Shown here: positions 35,738 through 44,011 of the stretch, piece after piece
Position numbering within the stretch: position 1 is the stretch's first letter
Layout: each line of letters starts with the position of its first letter
DNA from: Erysipelotrichaceae bacterium
GTDB lineage: Bacteria > Bacillota_I > Bacilli_A > Erysipelotrichales > Erysipelotrichaceae
Direction of reading: 5' to 3'
Assembly (NCBI GenBank): GCA_017454765.1
Contig: JAFTCJ010000009.1
Coordinates: forward strand, 1 to 64,000
Length of the DNA: 64,000 bases
Made by a program: the position numbers and the translations under genes
Notes under the pieces: generated by a model
What the model was told of the DNA's origin: nothing
Database searches by the model: none
The model's input: the letters and a program-made list of their open reading frames with translations, nothing else

Positions 35738-36655
35738 ATGAGTAAAAGACTCTTAAGCATGACCCATTCACAGATCGAAAGCCTCTCTTCCAAAGAACTG
35801 CTCAAGGCGATCGCCCTGAGCGAAGGAAGGATCATGGCCGGAGAATGTGTGTGTTCCACTGCACCCTTACTAAATGACATCACCAATGCCGAAGTCGTCG
35901 CTTCGATGTCTGCCGACATCCTGATACTCAATATCTTCGATGTCGACAATCCTCTGATCCAGGGGCTTCCCGAATGCAGGGAAAAAGACACGATCCGCAA
36001 ACTGAAGGAACTCACCGGCAGGATCATCGGCATCAACCTGGAACCCACGGAAAACAAGCCGGGTGATGAAGCACTCTGGAGGATGACCAAAGGCAGGATG
36101 GCAAGCGCCGAGAACGCCCGCAAAGCCAAAGAGATGGGCGTCGACATATTAGTCATCACCGGCAACCCCGGCAACAGCGTCTCCAACACAGCCATCGTTT
36201 CAGCGATCAGAGAGATCAGAAATGAACTCAGGGATGAGATCATCCTGATCACCGGCAAGATGCATGCCTCCGGGATCCTGGAGGAATCCGGAGAGAAGAT
36301 TGTAACGAAGGAAGATGTCGAAGAGTTCATCGATGCCGGTGCCGACATCATTCTGCTTCCGGCTCCCGGTACTGTACCGGGCATCAGTGAAAGCAATATT
36401 CATGAACTGATCTCCTATATCCATGAAAAAGGAAAACTTGCCATGACTTCAATCGGTACTTCGCAGGAAGGAGCCGATACCGATACGATCAGAAGGATCG
36501 CTCTCATGGCAAAGGCAGCAGGAGCCGACATCCACCACATCGGTGATTCCGGATATGTCGGCATGGCCCTTCCGGAAAACATCATGGCCTACTCCATCGC
36601 CATCCGCGGTGTCAGACATACCTATCATCAGATGGGACAGTCCATCAACCGCTGA
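35738..36655 (+). CDS. DUF7916-like TIM-barrel protein, unknown function
   Basis: The 305-residue protein has features of a phosphate-binding TIM barrel: GRIMAGECVCSTAPLLNDITNAEVVASMSADI, LILNIFDVDNPLIQGLP, ILVITGNPG, ADIILLPAPGTVPG, a TSIGTSQEG loop and HHIGDSGYVGMALPENI. I recall this family (DUF7916) from PTS-linked clusters in Bacillota; no reaction is established to my knowledge. Ribosome binding site AAAGGAAAC precedes the ATG. The HAD gene starts one base after its stop, so the two are coupled. The DSGYVG ending is an unusually conserved-looking glycine loop. Identification is from memory. Confidence 0.65.
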   Translation: MSKRLLSMTHSQIESLSSKELLKAIALSEGRIMAGECVCSTAPLLNDITNAEVVASMSADILILNIFDVDNPLIQGLPECREKDTIRKLKELTGRIIGINLEPTENKPGDEALWRMTKGRMASAENARKAKEMGVDILVITGNPGNSVSNTAIVSAIREIRNELRDEIILITGKMHASGILEESGEKIVTKEDVEEFIDAGADIILLPAPGTVPGISESNIHELISYIHEKGKLAMTSIGTSQEGADTDTIRRIALMAKAAGADIHHIGDSGYVGMALPENIMAYSIAIRGVRHTYHQMGQSINR

Positions 36656-36656
36656 T

Positions 36657-37259
36657 ATGCTGAAGAATCTGATATTTGATCTGGGCAATGTCCTGATCTG
36701 GTTCATTCCGGAAGAACTGGTCAGCAGATACACCGATGATAAAGAAGATCAGAAACTGCTGCTCGAGAAGCTTCTGTTTACGGAAAACTGGAAGAATCAC
36801 GATATCGGTCTGATCGATGAACAGGAACTCTATGAAGAGACGACCAAAGTGCTCCCCGAACATCTTCACAGAATAGCAGAAGAGATCATCTGGCACTGGC
36901 ACGACAGGCTCGATCCGATCGAAGGAAGTGCCGATCTCGTGAAAGAGATGAAAGAAAAAGGCTTTCATCTGTATCTGCTCTCCAACGCCTGGAAAGATGC
37001 GGCCGCCTACTGGCACAGAGTTCCGGGAAGCGAATACTTCGACGGCATCGTCATTTCCGCCTTTGAGAAATGCATCAAACCCGATCCGAAGATCTTCGAG
37101 ATCCTCTTGGACAGATACGGACTGAAGGCGGAAGAATGTCTCTTCATCGATGATGTCCCCGCCAATGTGGAAGGCGCAAAGAAAGTGAATATGGACGCCT
37201 TCCTGTTTCACAACAATCACGACGAATTAAGAAGATACATCGCAGAAAGGATGAGGTGA
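36657..37259 (+). CDS. HAD-family phosphatase, YihX-like
   Basis: The 200-residue HAD-IA protein begins IFDLGNVLIWF (motif I, with Asn in place of the second Asp position's usual neighbours as in YihX-type proteins), then a cap with TENWKNHDIGLID, LLSNAWKDA (motif II), KCIKPDPKIFE (motif III) and FIDDVPANVEGA (motif IV). YihX-like enzymes dephosphorylate sugar phosphates such as glucose-1-phosphate. I start it at the ATG one base past the DUF7916 stop; earlier in-frame codons would overlap that gene. Confidence 0.8.
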   Translation: MLKNLIFDLGNVLIWFIPEELVSRYTDDKEDQKLLLEKLLFTENWKNHDIGLIDEQELYEETTKVLPEHLHRIAEEIIWHWHDRLDPIEGSADLVKEMKEKGFHLYLLSNAWKDAAAYWHRVPGSEYFDGIVISAFEKCIKPDPKIFEILLDRYGLKAEECLFIDDVPANVEGAKKVNMDAFLFHNNHDELRRYIAERMR

Positions 37260-37263
37260 TATT

Positions 37264-38199
37264 ATGCAGATCAAACTGGATGAAGTGATCGAAGCGATCG
37301 ACAAGACCACGATTGACACACAGTTCTACTACTACATACCCGAAGAAAGGATCATTGAGAAAGACGAGGATGATTCCATCAAAGAAAAGCAGCTGATCCC
37401 TCTGCCCAGTCACAAACAGATCGACGACTACGGCACGATGAAGAATTTCATCGAAGATCTGGATGACGAGGAAGCCCAGGGCTGGCTCTCTGAAGCCATC
37501 AAAGGTGCAAGTGCTTTCAGAAGATTCCGCTCCACGCTGGAACGCTTCGCCATGAGTGACAAATGGCTGGATTATCTGGAAAATGCCCATGAAAACATTG
37601 CCGTCGACTGGTGTGAATACTACGGCATCGAGTATCTGGAAAATGCACCGTTTGTTTCGGATAACACGGTGAAAGAAACGGCCTTGCCCAAAGCCGACAG
37701 CAAACACAATTACCGCTTCATCACCATCGACAAGGACAATGCCTATTCCCTGGCCTATCTGGTCGTTGACTTCCGCAAGACGCTGCACAAATTCCGTTCC
37801 AGCAACATCCTGGTGGATGTCGATGATGCGGTCGAAGAGATACAGTACTACCTCTCAAAGAATTATCCCGTCTATGCGGTATCCGACAACGGCCGCTACA
37901 TCGGCTATTGTGTCTGCCGCGTCGAAGACGATGTCGTCTGGCTCGAATCGATCTATGTGAAACCCGAATACAGAAGAAAAGGTGTCGGCAGAATGTTATT
38001 GGACAAGGCGGAATCCGTCGCAAAAGAATACGGGAATGACACCCTGTATCAGTATGTCCATCCCAACAACGATACGATGCTGAATTTCTTAAAGACGAAT
38101 GGCTATGATGTGCTCAATCTCATCGAGATCAGAAAAGCCTACAAAGACGAAGAGACCGATCAGACCTACACCATAGGCGATCATCAATACAGATATTAG
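37264..38199 (+). CDS. UPF0158-GNAT fusion protein
   Basis: Residues 1-~125 look like UPF0158 (LDEVIEAID...IDDYGTMKNFIEDL, FRRFRSTLERFAMSDKWLDYLENA, AVDWCEYYGIEYL). Residues ~145-295 carry a GNAT acetyltransferase: a VYAVSDNGRYIGYCVCRVEDDVVWLESIYV strand pair, the acetyl-CoA loop PEYRRKGVGRMLLDKAE and YQYVHPNNDTMLNFLKTNGYDVLNLIEI. The acetyl acceptor is unknown; both halves look complete. It starts 4 bases after the HAD gene with GAGGTGATATT upstream. Confidence 0.75.
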   Translation: MQIKLDEVIEAIDKTTIDTQFYYYIPEERIIEKDEDDSIKEKQLIPLPSHKQIDDYGTMKNFIEDLDDEEAQGWLSEAIKGASAFRRFRSTLERFAMSDKWLDYLENAHENIAVDWCEYYGIEYLENAPFVSDNTVKETALPKADSKHNYRFITIDKDNAYSLAYLVVDFRKTLHKFRSSNILVDVDDAVEEIQYYLSKNYPVYAVSDNGRYIGYCVCRVEDDVVWLESIYVKPEYRRKGVGRMLLDKAESVAKEYGNDTLYQYVHPNNDTMLNFLKTNGYDVLNLIEIRKAYKDEETDQTYTIGDHQYRY

Positions 38200-38210
38200 A
38201 GGAGAAAAAG

Positions 38211-39062
38211 ATGTTAATCAGCGAAGTCATACAGAATATCAAAGATTACTGCCAGGGTTCCTGGATGGGAATGAAGATCGATGATGCGACGACCAGGGAC
38301 AAGGTCCTTTACGGTGAGACCGACAGGGAATGTACCGGCATCGTCACCACGATCTATGCCTCTGTCAAGGTCATTGAAAAAGCCCATGAACTGGGAGCCA
38401 ATCTGATCATTGCCCATGAAGCGCTCTTATGGAACCACGGCGATCACCGTGAATGGCTGGAAGAGTCTCAGAACAAGACTTATCTTGCCAAAAAGAAACT
38501 GATGGATGACTACGGCATCACCGTGTGGCGCTTCCATGACTACATCCATTCCGGCATTCCCTACAAAGACGGCTACATCGACGGCATTTTCTACGGCCTG
38601 GCGAAAGAGACCGGCTGGGATGATGCGATCATCAACAACGCTGACATCTCCGGGGCCGTTTATCTGGAATGTGAACCCACTACACCGAGACAGGTCGCAA
38701 AGCTCATCAGGGAGAAATGGAATCTCACCGGTCTCAAATGCATCGGCAACATGGATGCGCAGGTCACCAAGATCATGGTCTGCGGACACGTCATGGAAGG
38801 CGGGGATTCCAATTCCCTGATCAGGAAAGTCGACAAGGAAGACATCAACCTCCTTCTGCCGCTGGAACTGATCGACTTCACTCTGACCGAATACGTCAAA
38901 GACTCGGCAGAACTCGGTTACAACAAAGCCATCCTGGCACCGGGCCATTTCAATCTGGAAGAACCAGGCATGAAATACATGGAAAAATGGATCCATGATG
39001 CTATCAAAGCAGATATTCCGGCCAGCTTCGTACAGGCCGGAGATATGTACACATTCCTGTAA
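38211..39062 (+). CDS. NIF3-like dinuclear-metal protein
   Basis: The 283-residue protein matches the NIF3/YbgI family: GIVTTIYASVKVIEKAHELGANLIIAHEALLW (metal His near 70), HDYIHSG (second His site), KIMVCGHVMEGG, and a late H/E site in ILAPGHFNLEEPG. NIF3 proteins are widespread toroidal hexamers with two metals per subunit and unsettled function, perhaps as hydrolases. Ribosome binding site AGAGGAGAAAAAG. Last gene of the DUF7916 operon, 11 bases after the GNAT fusion. Confidence 0.8.
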   Translation: MLISEVIQNIKDYCQGSWMGMKIDDATTRDKVLYGETDRECTGIVTTIYASVKVIEKAHELGANLIIAHEALLWNHGDHREWLEESQNKTYLAKKKLMDDYGITVWRFHDYIHSGIPYKDGYIDGIFYGLAKETGWDDAIINNADISGAVYLECEPTTPRQVAKLIREKWNLTGLKCIGNMDAQVTKIMVCGHVMEGGDSNSLIRKVDKEDINLLLPLELIDFTLTEYVKDSAELGYNKAILAPGHFNLEEPGMKYMEKWIHDAIKADIPASFVQAGDMYTFL

Positions 39063-39108
39063 AATAATACCTATCCGGGATCATTTGTATTATAATGATT
39101 CTGGAGAT

Positions 39109-39184
39109 GGGGTTTTAGCTCAGCTGGCAGAGCGCATGGTTCGCAATCATGAGGTCACCGGTTCGATCCCGGCAAGCTCCACCA
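39109..39184 (+). tRNA. tRNA-Ala (anticodon CGC)
   Basis: A 76-base cloverleaf with encoded CCA: acceptor GGGGTTT/AAGCTCC containing the G3-U70 pair that marks alanine tRNAs, D stem GCTC, anticodon stem CATGG/TCATG with loop TTCGCAA (anticodon CGC), T stem CCGG/CCGG with TTCGATC loop. A TATAAT lies at 39091-39096. A reading frame that crosses it (38995-39216) is spurious. Confidence 0.95.
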
Positions 39185-39195
39185 TTGTATATAAG

Positions 39196-39239
39196 AATGC
39201 TCAGAAATACGATTAAATAAGGTTTTCTGAGCATTTTTA
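39196..39239 (+). terminator. Terminator of tRNA-Ala
   Basis: A 12-bp stem AATGCTCAGAAA/TTTCTGAGCATT with a 16-base loop is followed by TTTAT, 11 bases after the tRNA. Confidence 0.8.
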
Positions 39240-39283
39240 TTATGTTAGGGATAGCAATTTTATCCCCAACTTTATATCATAAA

Positions 39284-39307
39284 TGTGGTTAAAAAGTGTG
39301 GTTAAAA
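39284..39307 (+). repeat. Tandem 11-bp direct repeat downstream of tRNA-Ala
   Basis: TGTGGTTAAAA occurs twice with a 13-base period between the tRNA terminator and the hydrolase gene. It could be an operator with two half-sites, or a scar of a past tRNA-linked integration; no integrase is nearby. Confidence 0.4.
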
Positions 39308-39348
39308 CAGAATAATATAACTTATACATAAAGATGGGAGGCCTGTTT

Positions 39349-40194
39349 ATGCCGTTAATGGAAGTGGAAAAGGGAATTGAGATTTATTATGAGGAATATG
39401 GAAGCGGAGACAGATATCTGATCTGTTCCCAGCAAAGCCATGCACAGCACTCTCTGGAGAAAGAACTGGTCAGGTACGGTTTTCATGTCTTCCTGCTGAC
39501 AAACAGAGGATTCGGCAGAAGCACCCATCTCAAGGAAGATTACGGCGATTACTGGTATGACCGTTTTGCGGATGATGTGGTGCATTTCGCAGACAAAATG
39601 GGAATTGACAGATTCGTCTACTCCGGCGCTTCCCACGGTGCCGGCTGCGGCTGGAGCGTCGTCAAAAACTATCCTGAAAGAGTGATCTGTTTCTTTGCTG
39701 TCGTACCGGGACCTCACAGTCTGGATGAAGGAAAGATGTCCTTCAAGGAAATGGTCGAAAAAGGACTGATCGTTTTGAAAGAAAGCGGCTCGCAGACAGA
39801 TGATCCTTCCCTGTTGGAAAGACGGAAATTGGCCAAAGAAGAAATGGAAAGAGTGTTTCAATCTGATGAATACAAGAAATACTATGAAACAGATGAAGTC
39901 AGAAACATCCATTACGGACGTCCTCTTGCCTATCTGGAAAATGAAGAGAATCTGAAAGCAGTACTCAGAACGATCCAAACACCCGTACTGATCCTGGGCG
40001 GAGGAGATGATCCCATCAGCCGGAACGATCTGATGGTCAGAACGATGGAAAACCTCCCCAACTGCAAGCTCGTGATCTACGGCGGCTTCCCTCACGGGAT
40101 CGACATCTACGAAGAACTGGCATTTGAAGCCAACCGCTTTTACAACAATATCGCAAAGACAGGTTATTACTGGGAACCTGTCATCAATGACTGA
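39349..40194 (+). CDS. Alpha/beta hydrolase
   Basis: From the ATG at 39349 (after GGGAGG, 7-8 bases) the product is 281 residues. It has NRGFGRST, the nucleophile elbow YSGASHGAG (Ser in G-A-S-H-G), GGGDDPIS (catalytic Asp) and GGFPHGID (catalytic His), with a helical cap at ~130-200. The fold covers esterases, lyases and C-C hydrolases; substrate unknown. It is a single gene, convergent with the ATP-grasp operon. An earlier in-frame ATG at 39334 overlaps the ribosome binding site. Confidence 0.85.
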   Translation: MPLMEVEKGIEIYYEEYGSGDRYLICSQQSHAQHSLEKELVRYGFHVFLLTNRGFGRSTHLKEDYGDYWYDRFADDVVHFADKMGIDRFVYSGASHGAGCGWSVVKNYPERVICFFAVVPGPHSLDEGKMSFKEMVEKGLIVLKESGSQTDDPSLLERRKLAKEEMERVFQSDEYKKYYETDEVRNIHYGRPLAYLENEENLKAVLRTIQTPVLILGGGDDPISRNDLMVRTMENLPNCKLVIYGGFPHGIDIYEELAFEANRFYNNIAKTGYYWEPVIND

Positions 40195-40244
40195 GATCTT
40201 CTGACATCTATTCAAGCAGCATCCTGCCGCTTTTTTATTGTTCA

Positions 40245-40269
40245 TAAAGAAAAGATCCCGCAGGATCTT
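40245..40269 (-). terminator. Terminator of the esterase/ATP-grasp operon
   Basis: A 7-bp stem AAGATCC/GGATCTT with a TGCG loop begins 6 bases after the stop at 40275 and is followed on the minus strand by TTCTTTATG. Confidence 0.7.
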
Positions 40270-40274
40270 GATTC

Positions 40275-41456
40275 TTATTTCAGTACGTCTTTCGCAAAAT
40301 CTCTTGCTTCCTGTTCCGTATCAAACAGACCCAGGAACATGTAGTTTGCCATGGCTCCGGAAAGCGCCTCTTCGACTCTTCCCTCTTCCTTGAGATGATC
40401 GCCGTACTTCTCTCTGATCTGTTCCGGCGTCAGCTCGAAGACCAGACCGTCTCTTCTGGAAGCGAAGCAGCAGACACCGTCTCTTGATCTTCCTCTGTCT
40501 GTCTGATCATAGGCGATCATATCCGCCCAGATCTCATAGGCATCCGTACCGTTGCAGTAATTCATCATCGTCGGAGCGATGCCTCCGGGAGGACGCATGT
40601 TGACTTCCAGGGCTACGATGTCGCCCTTCTTGCCGATGTGCTGATCACGGTCCAGACGGAAGAATTCCATATGGACGAATCTGCTCCTGACTCCGAAGGC
40701 CTTGACGGTCCTTCTTCCCGCATCCAGCAGGTCCTCAGGCAGTCTGCTTCTTTCATAGAAACAGGAGTTCTTATTCTCGGAAACCGTCTCCATCAGGTTG
40801 GCGACCGTGACGTTGCCGTTTTCAAAGATCGGTTCACCTTTGGAATTGATGACTGAGTCATAAGTCTCGACTTCACCGAAGATGTATTCTTCCATGATGT
40901 ACTGCACATCCAGTTTGGTCTCAAAGAACTTCTTGAGATCGTCCTCATTCTTGATCTTGTGTGTATCGTTGGCGCCGACACCGTTGTCCGGTTTCGCGAC
41001 CAGCGGATAACCGACTTCTTCGATAAACTTCAGACAGCCCTCATAGTCATCCACCATGTGATATCTGGCAACAGGGACACCGGCCTTGATGTAGTTCTCC
41101 TTCATCCTGGATTTGAACTTGACGATGTCCATATCTTCGCTGTGGAAACCGGTATTGACGTTAAAGTCCGTTCTGAGTCTCGCATCCCTTTCCAGCCAGT
41201 ATTCATTGTTGGTCTCGATATAATCGACCTTGCCGTATTTGAAGCAGAAGAAAGCCACTGCCCTGTAGACCTCATCATAATTCTCTAAAGAAGAGACCTT
41301 GTAATACTCGTTGAGCGAGCCCTTGAGTTCATCGGTCAGATTGTCATATGGACAGTCTCCGATGCCTAAGACGTTGATCCCGTTTTCCTTCAGCTTGTTG
41401 CAGAAGTTCCAGTGATTTGCCGGAAAGTTCGGTGATAGGTAAATAAAGTTCGTCAT
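40275..41456 (-). CDS. ATP-grasp domain carboxylate-amine ligase-like protein
   Basis: The 393-residue protein has an N-terminal Rossmann-like pre-ATP-grasp part (IYLSPNFPANHWNFC, VDYIETNNEYWLERDARLRTDF), then the ATP-grasp fold: FKSRMKENYIKAGVPVARY, GYPLVAKPDNGVGANDTHKI (nucleotide lysine and glycine loop), QYIMEEYIFGEVETYDSV and the metal-binding VALEVNMRPPGG. ATP-grasp enzymes form an acyl-phosphate from a carboxylate and join it to an amine or thiol. It is the last gene of a three-gene operon with two esterases; its start is 2 bases past the esterase stop. Substrate unknown. Confidence 0.85.
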   Translation of the reverse strand: MTNFIYLSPNFPANHWNFCNKLKENGINVLGIGDCPYDNLTDELKGSLNEYYKVSSLENYDEVYRAVAFFCFKYGKVDYIETNNEYWLERDARLRTDFNVNTGFHSEDMDIVKFKSRMKENYIKAGVPVARYHMVDDYEGCLKFIEEVGYPLVAKPDNGVGANDTHKIKNEDDLKKFFETKLDVQYIMEEYIFGEVETYDSVINSKGEPIFENGNVTVANLMETVSENKNSCFYERSRLPEDLLDAGRRTVKAFGVRSRFVHMEFFRLDRDQHIGKKGDIVALEVNMRPPGGIAPTMMNYCNGTDAYEIWADMIAYDQTDRGRSRDGVCCFASRRDGLVFELTPEQIREKYGDHLKEEGRVEEALSGAMANYMFLGLFDTEQEARDFAKDVLK

Positions 41457-41458
41457 AG

Positions 41459-42214
41459 TTAATCTCCTAACAGATAAGGCAGGAAATAAGGAACCTGCTT
41501 ATACCACCACGGCCAGTCGTGATTCACATCGCTGCCCCAGTAATCGACCCAGATATTGATGCCCAGTTCATGGAAACGCTGATCCAGGTATTGCGTGCTC
41601 CAGGGCTCTTCCCAGGCACCCATGCCTACACAGACGACAGCCTTGTTGTTGTTGTAACGCTCGATGAACGGATGATCATTCGGCATGCCTCTCATATAAT
41701 CGGTGATGGAATTCTGATAGACCACATCATCCATGTAGTCGCCCAGGAAATAGGAGGCATGATAGATGCCGCTCAATGCCAGACACCTGTCAAACAGATC
41801 CGGGAAACGCAGATAGAGATTCAGCGCATGAGTCGCGCCCATCGAACAGCCGAAGGTCATGATGCCCGGATAGCCGTCCCAGCCGTTGCGGTCATTGACG
41901 AAACCCCTGATGAACGGGACCACTTCCCTGGTGATGTAGTTGACCCATTCCTCATGATGTCTGATCCTGTGATAAGGATCGCCGTTGCGGTCGCTCCAGG
42001 TCTCGATATCGATCGTATCGATCGAGAAGACGATGCACTCGCCGTTCTCAATCCACGGTGCAAAAACATCGCTCATGTGGAAATTCTCAAAGTCGAAGAA
42101 CCTTCCGTCCTGGCAGGGAATGAATAAGATCGGCTTGCCGAAAGAACCATAGACCTTGATCGGCATGGTCCGGTTCAGATTGCTGCTGTAAAATTCAAAA
42201 TAATTGGTTTCCAT
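41459..42214 (-). CDS. Esterase-family alpha/beta hydrolase
   Basis: The 251-residue esterase D/putative-esterase-type protein has MPIKVYGSFGKPILFIPCQDGR, a WVNYITREVVPFI helix, nucleophile FGCSMGATHAL, FDRCLALSGIYHASYFLG, VVCVGMGAWEE and a late His in VNHDWPWWYKQVPYFLPYLL. The ending matches esterases that release acyl groups from sugars or peptides. Ribosome binding site AAGGGGAT. It sits between a second esterase (13 bases upstream) and the ATP-grasp enzyme. No signal peptide, so it acts in the cytoplasm. Confidence 0.85.
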   Translation of the reverse strand: METNYFEFYSSNLNRTMPIKVYGSFGKPILFIPCQDGRFFDFENFHMSDVFAPWIENGECIVFSIDTIDIETWSDRNGDPYHRIRHHEEWVNYITREVVPFIRGFVNDRNGWDGYPGIMTFGCSMGATHALNLYLRFPDLFDRCLALSGIYHASYFLGDYMDDVVYQNSITDYMRGMPNDHPFIERYNNNKAVVCVGMGAWEEPWSTQYLDQRFHELGINIWVDYWGSDVNHDWPWWYKQVPYFLPYLLGD

Positions 42215-42227
42215 ATATCATATCCCC

Positions 42228-42986
42228 TTACAAGTTGTAGAACAACGCATCCATGAAGAACGGTATCTGTCTCTCCCAGCTGGCCTCATTGTGTTCGCCG
42301 TCCGGGATGATCCTGCTTTCCAGCATGACCTTCTTGTGTATCAGAGCGGCAGTCACATCCGCATAGATCTTCCTGGTATTGAGATAGCCGATCTCCCTTT
42401 CTCCGTAATCCATGTACAGTACTGTTCCCCTTCTGAATCTGGTCTTTTCGATCATCGTTATGACCTTGTCCGGCGCGAAACCGACTGACGGAGACAAGGC
42501 GGCACCTCTTGAAAAATACTTGCCGTAGCAGCATATCGCATATAACGTCATCAGCCCACCCATGGAACTGCCGGCGATGAAGGTATACTGTCTTTGCGGC
42601 AAAGTCGGATAATTGTCATCGATGTAAGGCTTGAGCTCTTTCACGATCCAGTTCATCGTCTTTCTGCCCCGGCCCTTGATATAGCCGAAATCCGGATCGC
42701 CGAAATCAAACGGTGAATACTCGGACAGCCTGCCGCCGCATCTTTCCTTCTCGTCGTGATGGTTACATTCAACACCCACGACGATCAGCGGTGTCTCGCT
42801 TTCTTCCAGATACCTCAGCAGACCCCAGCTCTTTCCGAAACTTGCTTCCTCATCGTCAAAGAGATTCTGGCCGTCGAACATATACAGAACAGGGAATTCT
42901 CCCTCGTAATCCGGCACATAGACATAAACGTTTCTTTTTTCATCCCCTGTCAGACGGGGGATCTCAGTTTCAAATATATCCAGCAT
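42228..42986 (-). CDS. Esterase-family alpha/beta hydrolase (Fes/IroE-like)
   Basis: From the ATG at 42986 (AAGGGAAG upstream) it has 252 residues: NVYVYVPDYEGEFPVLYMFDGQN, WGLLRYLEESETPLIVVGVEC, a W-I-V-K-E-L-K-P-Y-I-D helix, nucleophile IAGSSMGGLMTLY, RGAALSPSVGF, YMDYGEREIGYLN and the catalytic His in IPDGEHNEASWERQIPFF. This is the esterase D-like family that includes ferric-enterobactin and acyl-sugar esterases. An in-frame extension to 43073 lacks a ribosome binding site. First gene of the operon, with a perfect TATAAT at 43031-43026. Confidence 0.85.
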   Translation of the reverse strand: MLDIFETEIPRLTGDEKRNVYVYVPDYEGEFPVLYMFDGQNLFDDEEASFGKSWGLLRYLEESETPLIVVGVECNHHDEKERCGGRLSEYSPFDFGDPDFGYIKGRGRKTMNWIVKELKPYIDDNYPTLPQRQYTFIAGSSMGGLMTLYAICCYGKYFSRGAALSPSVGFAPDKVITMIEKTRFRRGTVLYMDYGEREIGYLNTRKIYADVTAALIHKKVMLESRIIPDGEHNEASWERQIPFFMDALFYNL

Positions 42987-43025
42987 AATATCTTCCCTTG
43001 CAAATCGATTGAATAATATGTTTCT

Positions 43026-43031
43026 ATTATA
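43026..43031 (-). promoter_or_regulatory. -10 element of the esterase/ATP-grasp operon
   Basis: A perfect TATAAT on the minus strand lies 40 bases before the ATG at 42986; the -35 (TTTCAA, 16 bases upstream) is poor. Confidence 0.5.
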
Positions 43032-43087
43032 ACCTATATCAAAACAATTGAAATCCGTTCGTGACACTTGCACAACATTTATATCAG

Positions 43088-43112
43088 AAAAGGAACTTTC
43101 GTTCCCTTTTTT
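43088..43112. terminator. Terminator after murQ
   Basis: A stem AAAAGGAAC/GTTCC(C)TTTT with a 4-base loop lies 12 bases after the murQ stop. It has A and T runs on both sides and could work in either direction; its expected use is the minus strand. Confidence 0.65.
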
Positions 43113-43123
43113 GTGTAATGATA

Positions 43124-44011
43124 CTATTTCAGAGCTTCTCTGATATTTCCGTCGGCTGCCTCCAGTTTTTCCTGTGCCTCCTCTTTGGAAAGGTTCATCA
43201 GGATCATGATGATCGCAAGCGTGCAGTCATTGTCTGTTTCCTTCAGCACTTCATCAGCCCTGTCATGGTCACAGCCCGTGATTTCCATGACGACCCGGCG
43301 GCATCTTTCCTCCAGCTTCTTATTAGTCGCTCTGACATCGACCATGAGATTCCCATAGACCTTGCCGACACCGACCATCGTCGCCGTCGAGATCATGTTC
43401 AGGACCAGTTTCTGGCAGGTCCCGGATTTAAGTCTTGTGGATCCGGTGATGATTTCCGGACCGGCACTCAGTTCGATCGGATAATCACAGTGCTGGGCGA
43501 TCTCGGTGTTGAAGTTGCAGCACAGACAGCCTGTCTTGGCCCCGAGCGATCTTGCGTAATCCAGACCGCCGATGACATAAGGCGTCCTGCCCGAGGCAGC
43601 GATACCGATGACCAGATCATGTTCGTTGAGACCGATCTTCTTCAGGTCTTCCACCGCCAGCTCCTTGGAATCCTCGGCACCTTCCGCAGCTCTGACATAG
43701 GCTTCGCTTCCGCCGGCGATGATGCCTACAAAACGGTCGCTGTTGAATGTCGGAACGACTTCCACCGCATCCATCAGACCCAGTCTCCCGGATGTCCCGG
43801 CACCAAGATAAACGATCCTGCCGTCGTCCTTATACGTTCTGATGCATTCACTCACCAGTATCTCGATCTCATCGAGCGAATCCTTCACGGCTTCGATGAC
43901 TTTCTTATCCTCGCTGTTCATGATCTCAAGGATCTGTCTTGTACTGAGAAGATCAAGATCCTTTGTCAGTTCGTTCCTGCTTTCTGTTGCCAGATTATCT
44001 AACATTACCAT
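43124..44011 (-). CDS. murQ: N-acetylmuramic acid 6-phosphate etherase
   Basis: The 295-residue SIS-fold enzyme cleaves the lactyl ether of MurNAc-6-P to GlcNAc-6-P and lactate in peptidoglycan recycling. It shows TESRN at the N-terminus, YLGAGTSGRLGLMDAVEVVPTF, IAGGSEAYVRAAEGAEDS, GIAASGRTPYVIGGL, the signature STRLKSGTCQKLVLNM and a C-terminal helical domain. It begins where nagA ends, with GAGGTG upstream. The product is the substrate of the adjacent NagA. Confidence 0.95.
   Translation of the reverse strand: MVMLDNLATESRNELTKDLDLLSTRQILEIMNSEDKKVIEAVKDSLDEIEILVSECIRTYKDDGRIVYLGAGTSGRLGLMDAVEVVPTFNSDRFVGIIAGGSEAYVRAAEGAEDSKELAVEDLKKIGLNEHDLVIGIAASGRTPYVIGGLDYARSLGAKTGCLCCNFNTEIAQHCDYPIELSAGPEIITGSTRLKSGTCQKLVLNMISTATMVGVGKVYGNLMVDVRATNKKLEERCRRVVMEITGCDHDRADEVLKETDNDCTLAIIMILMNLSKEEAQEKLEAADGNIREALK

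Noticed and set aside
38995-39216. Plus-strand frame that runs across the tRNA-Ala gene
   Set aside because: It overlaps a clear tRNA and the end of the NIF3-like gene, and has no ribosome binding site.
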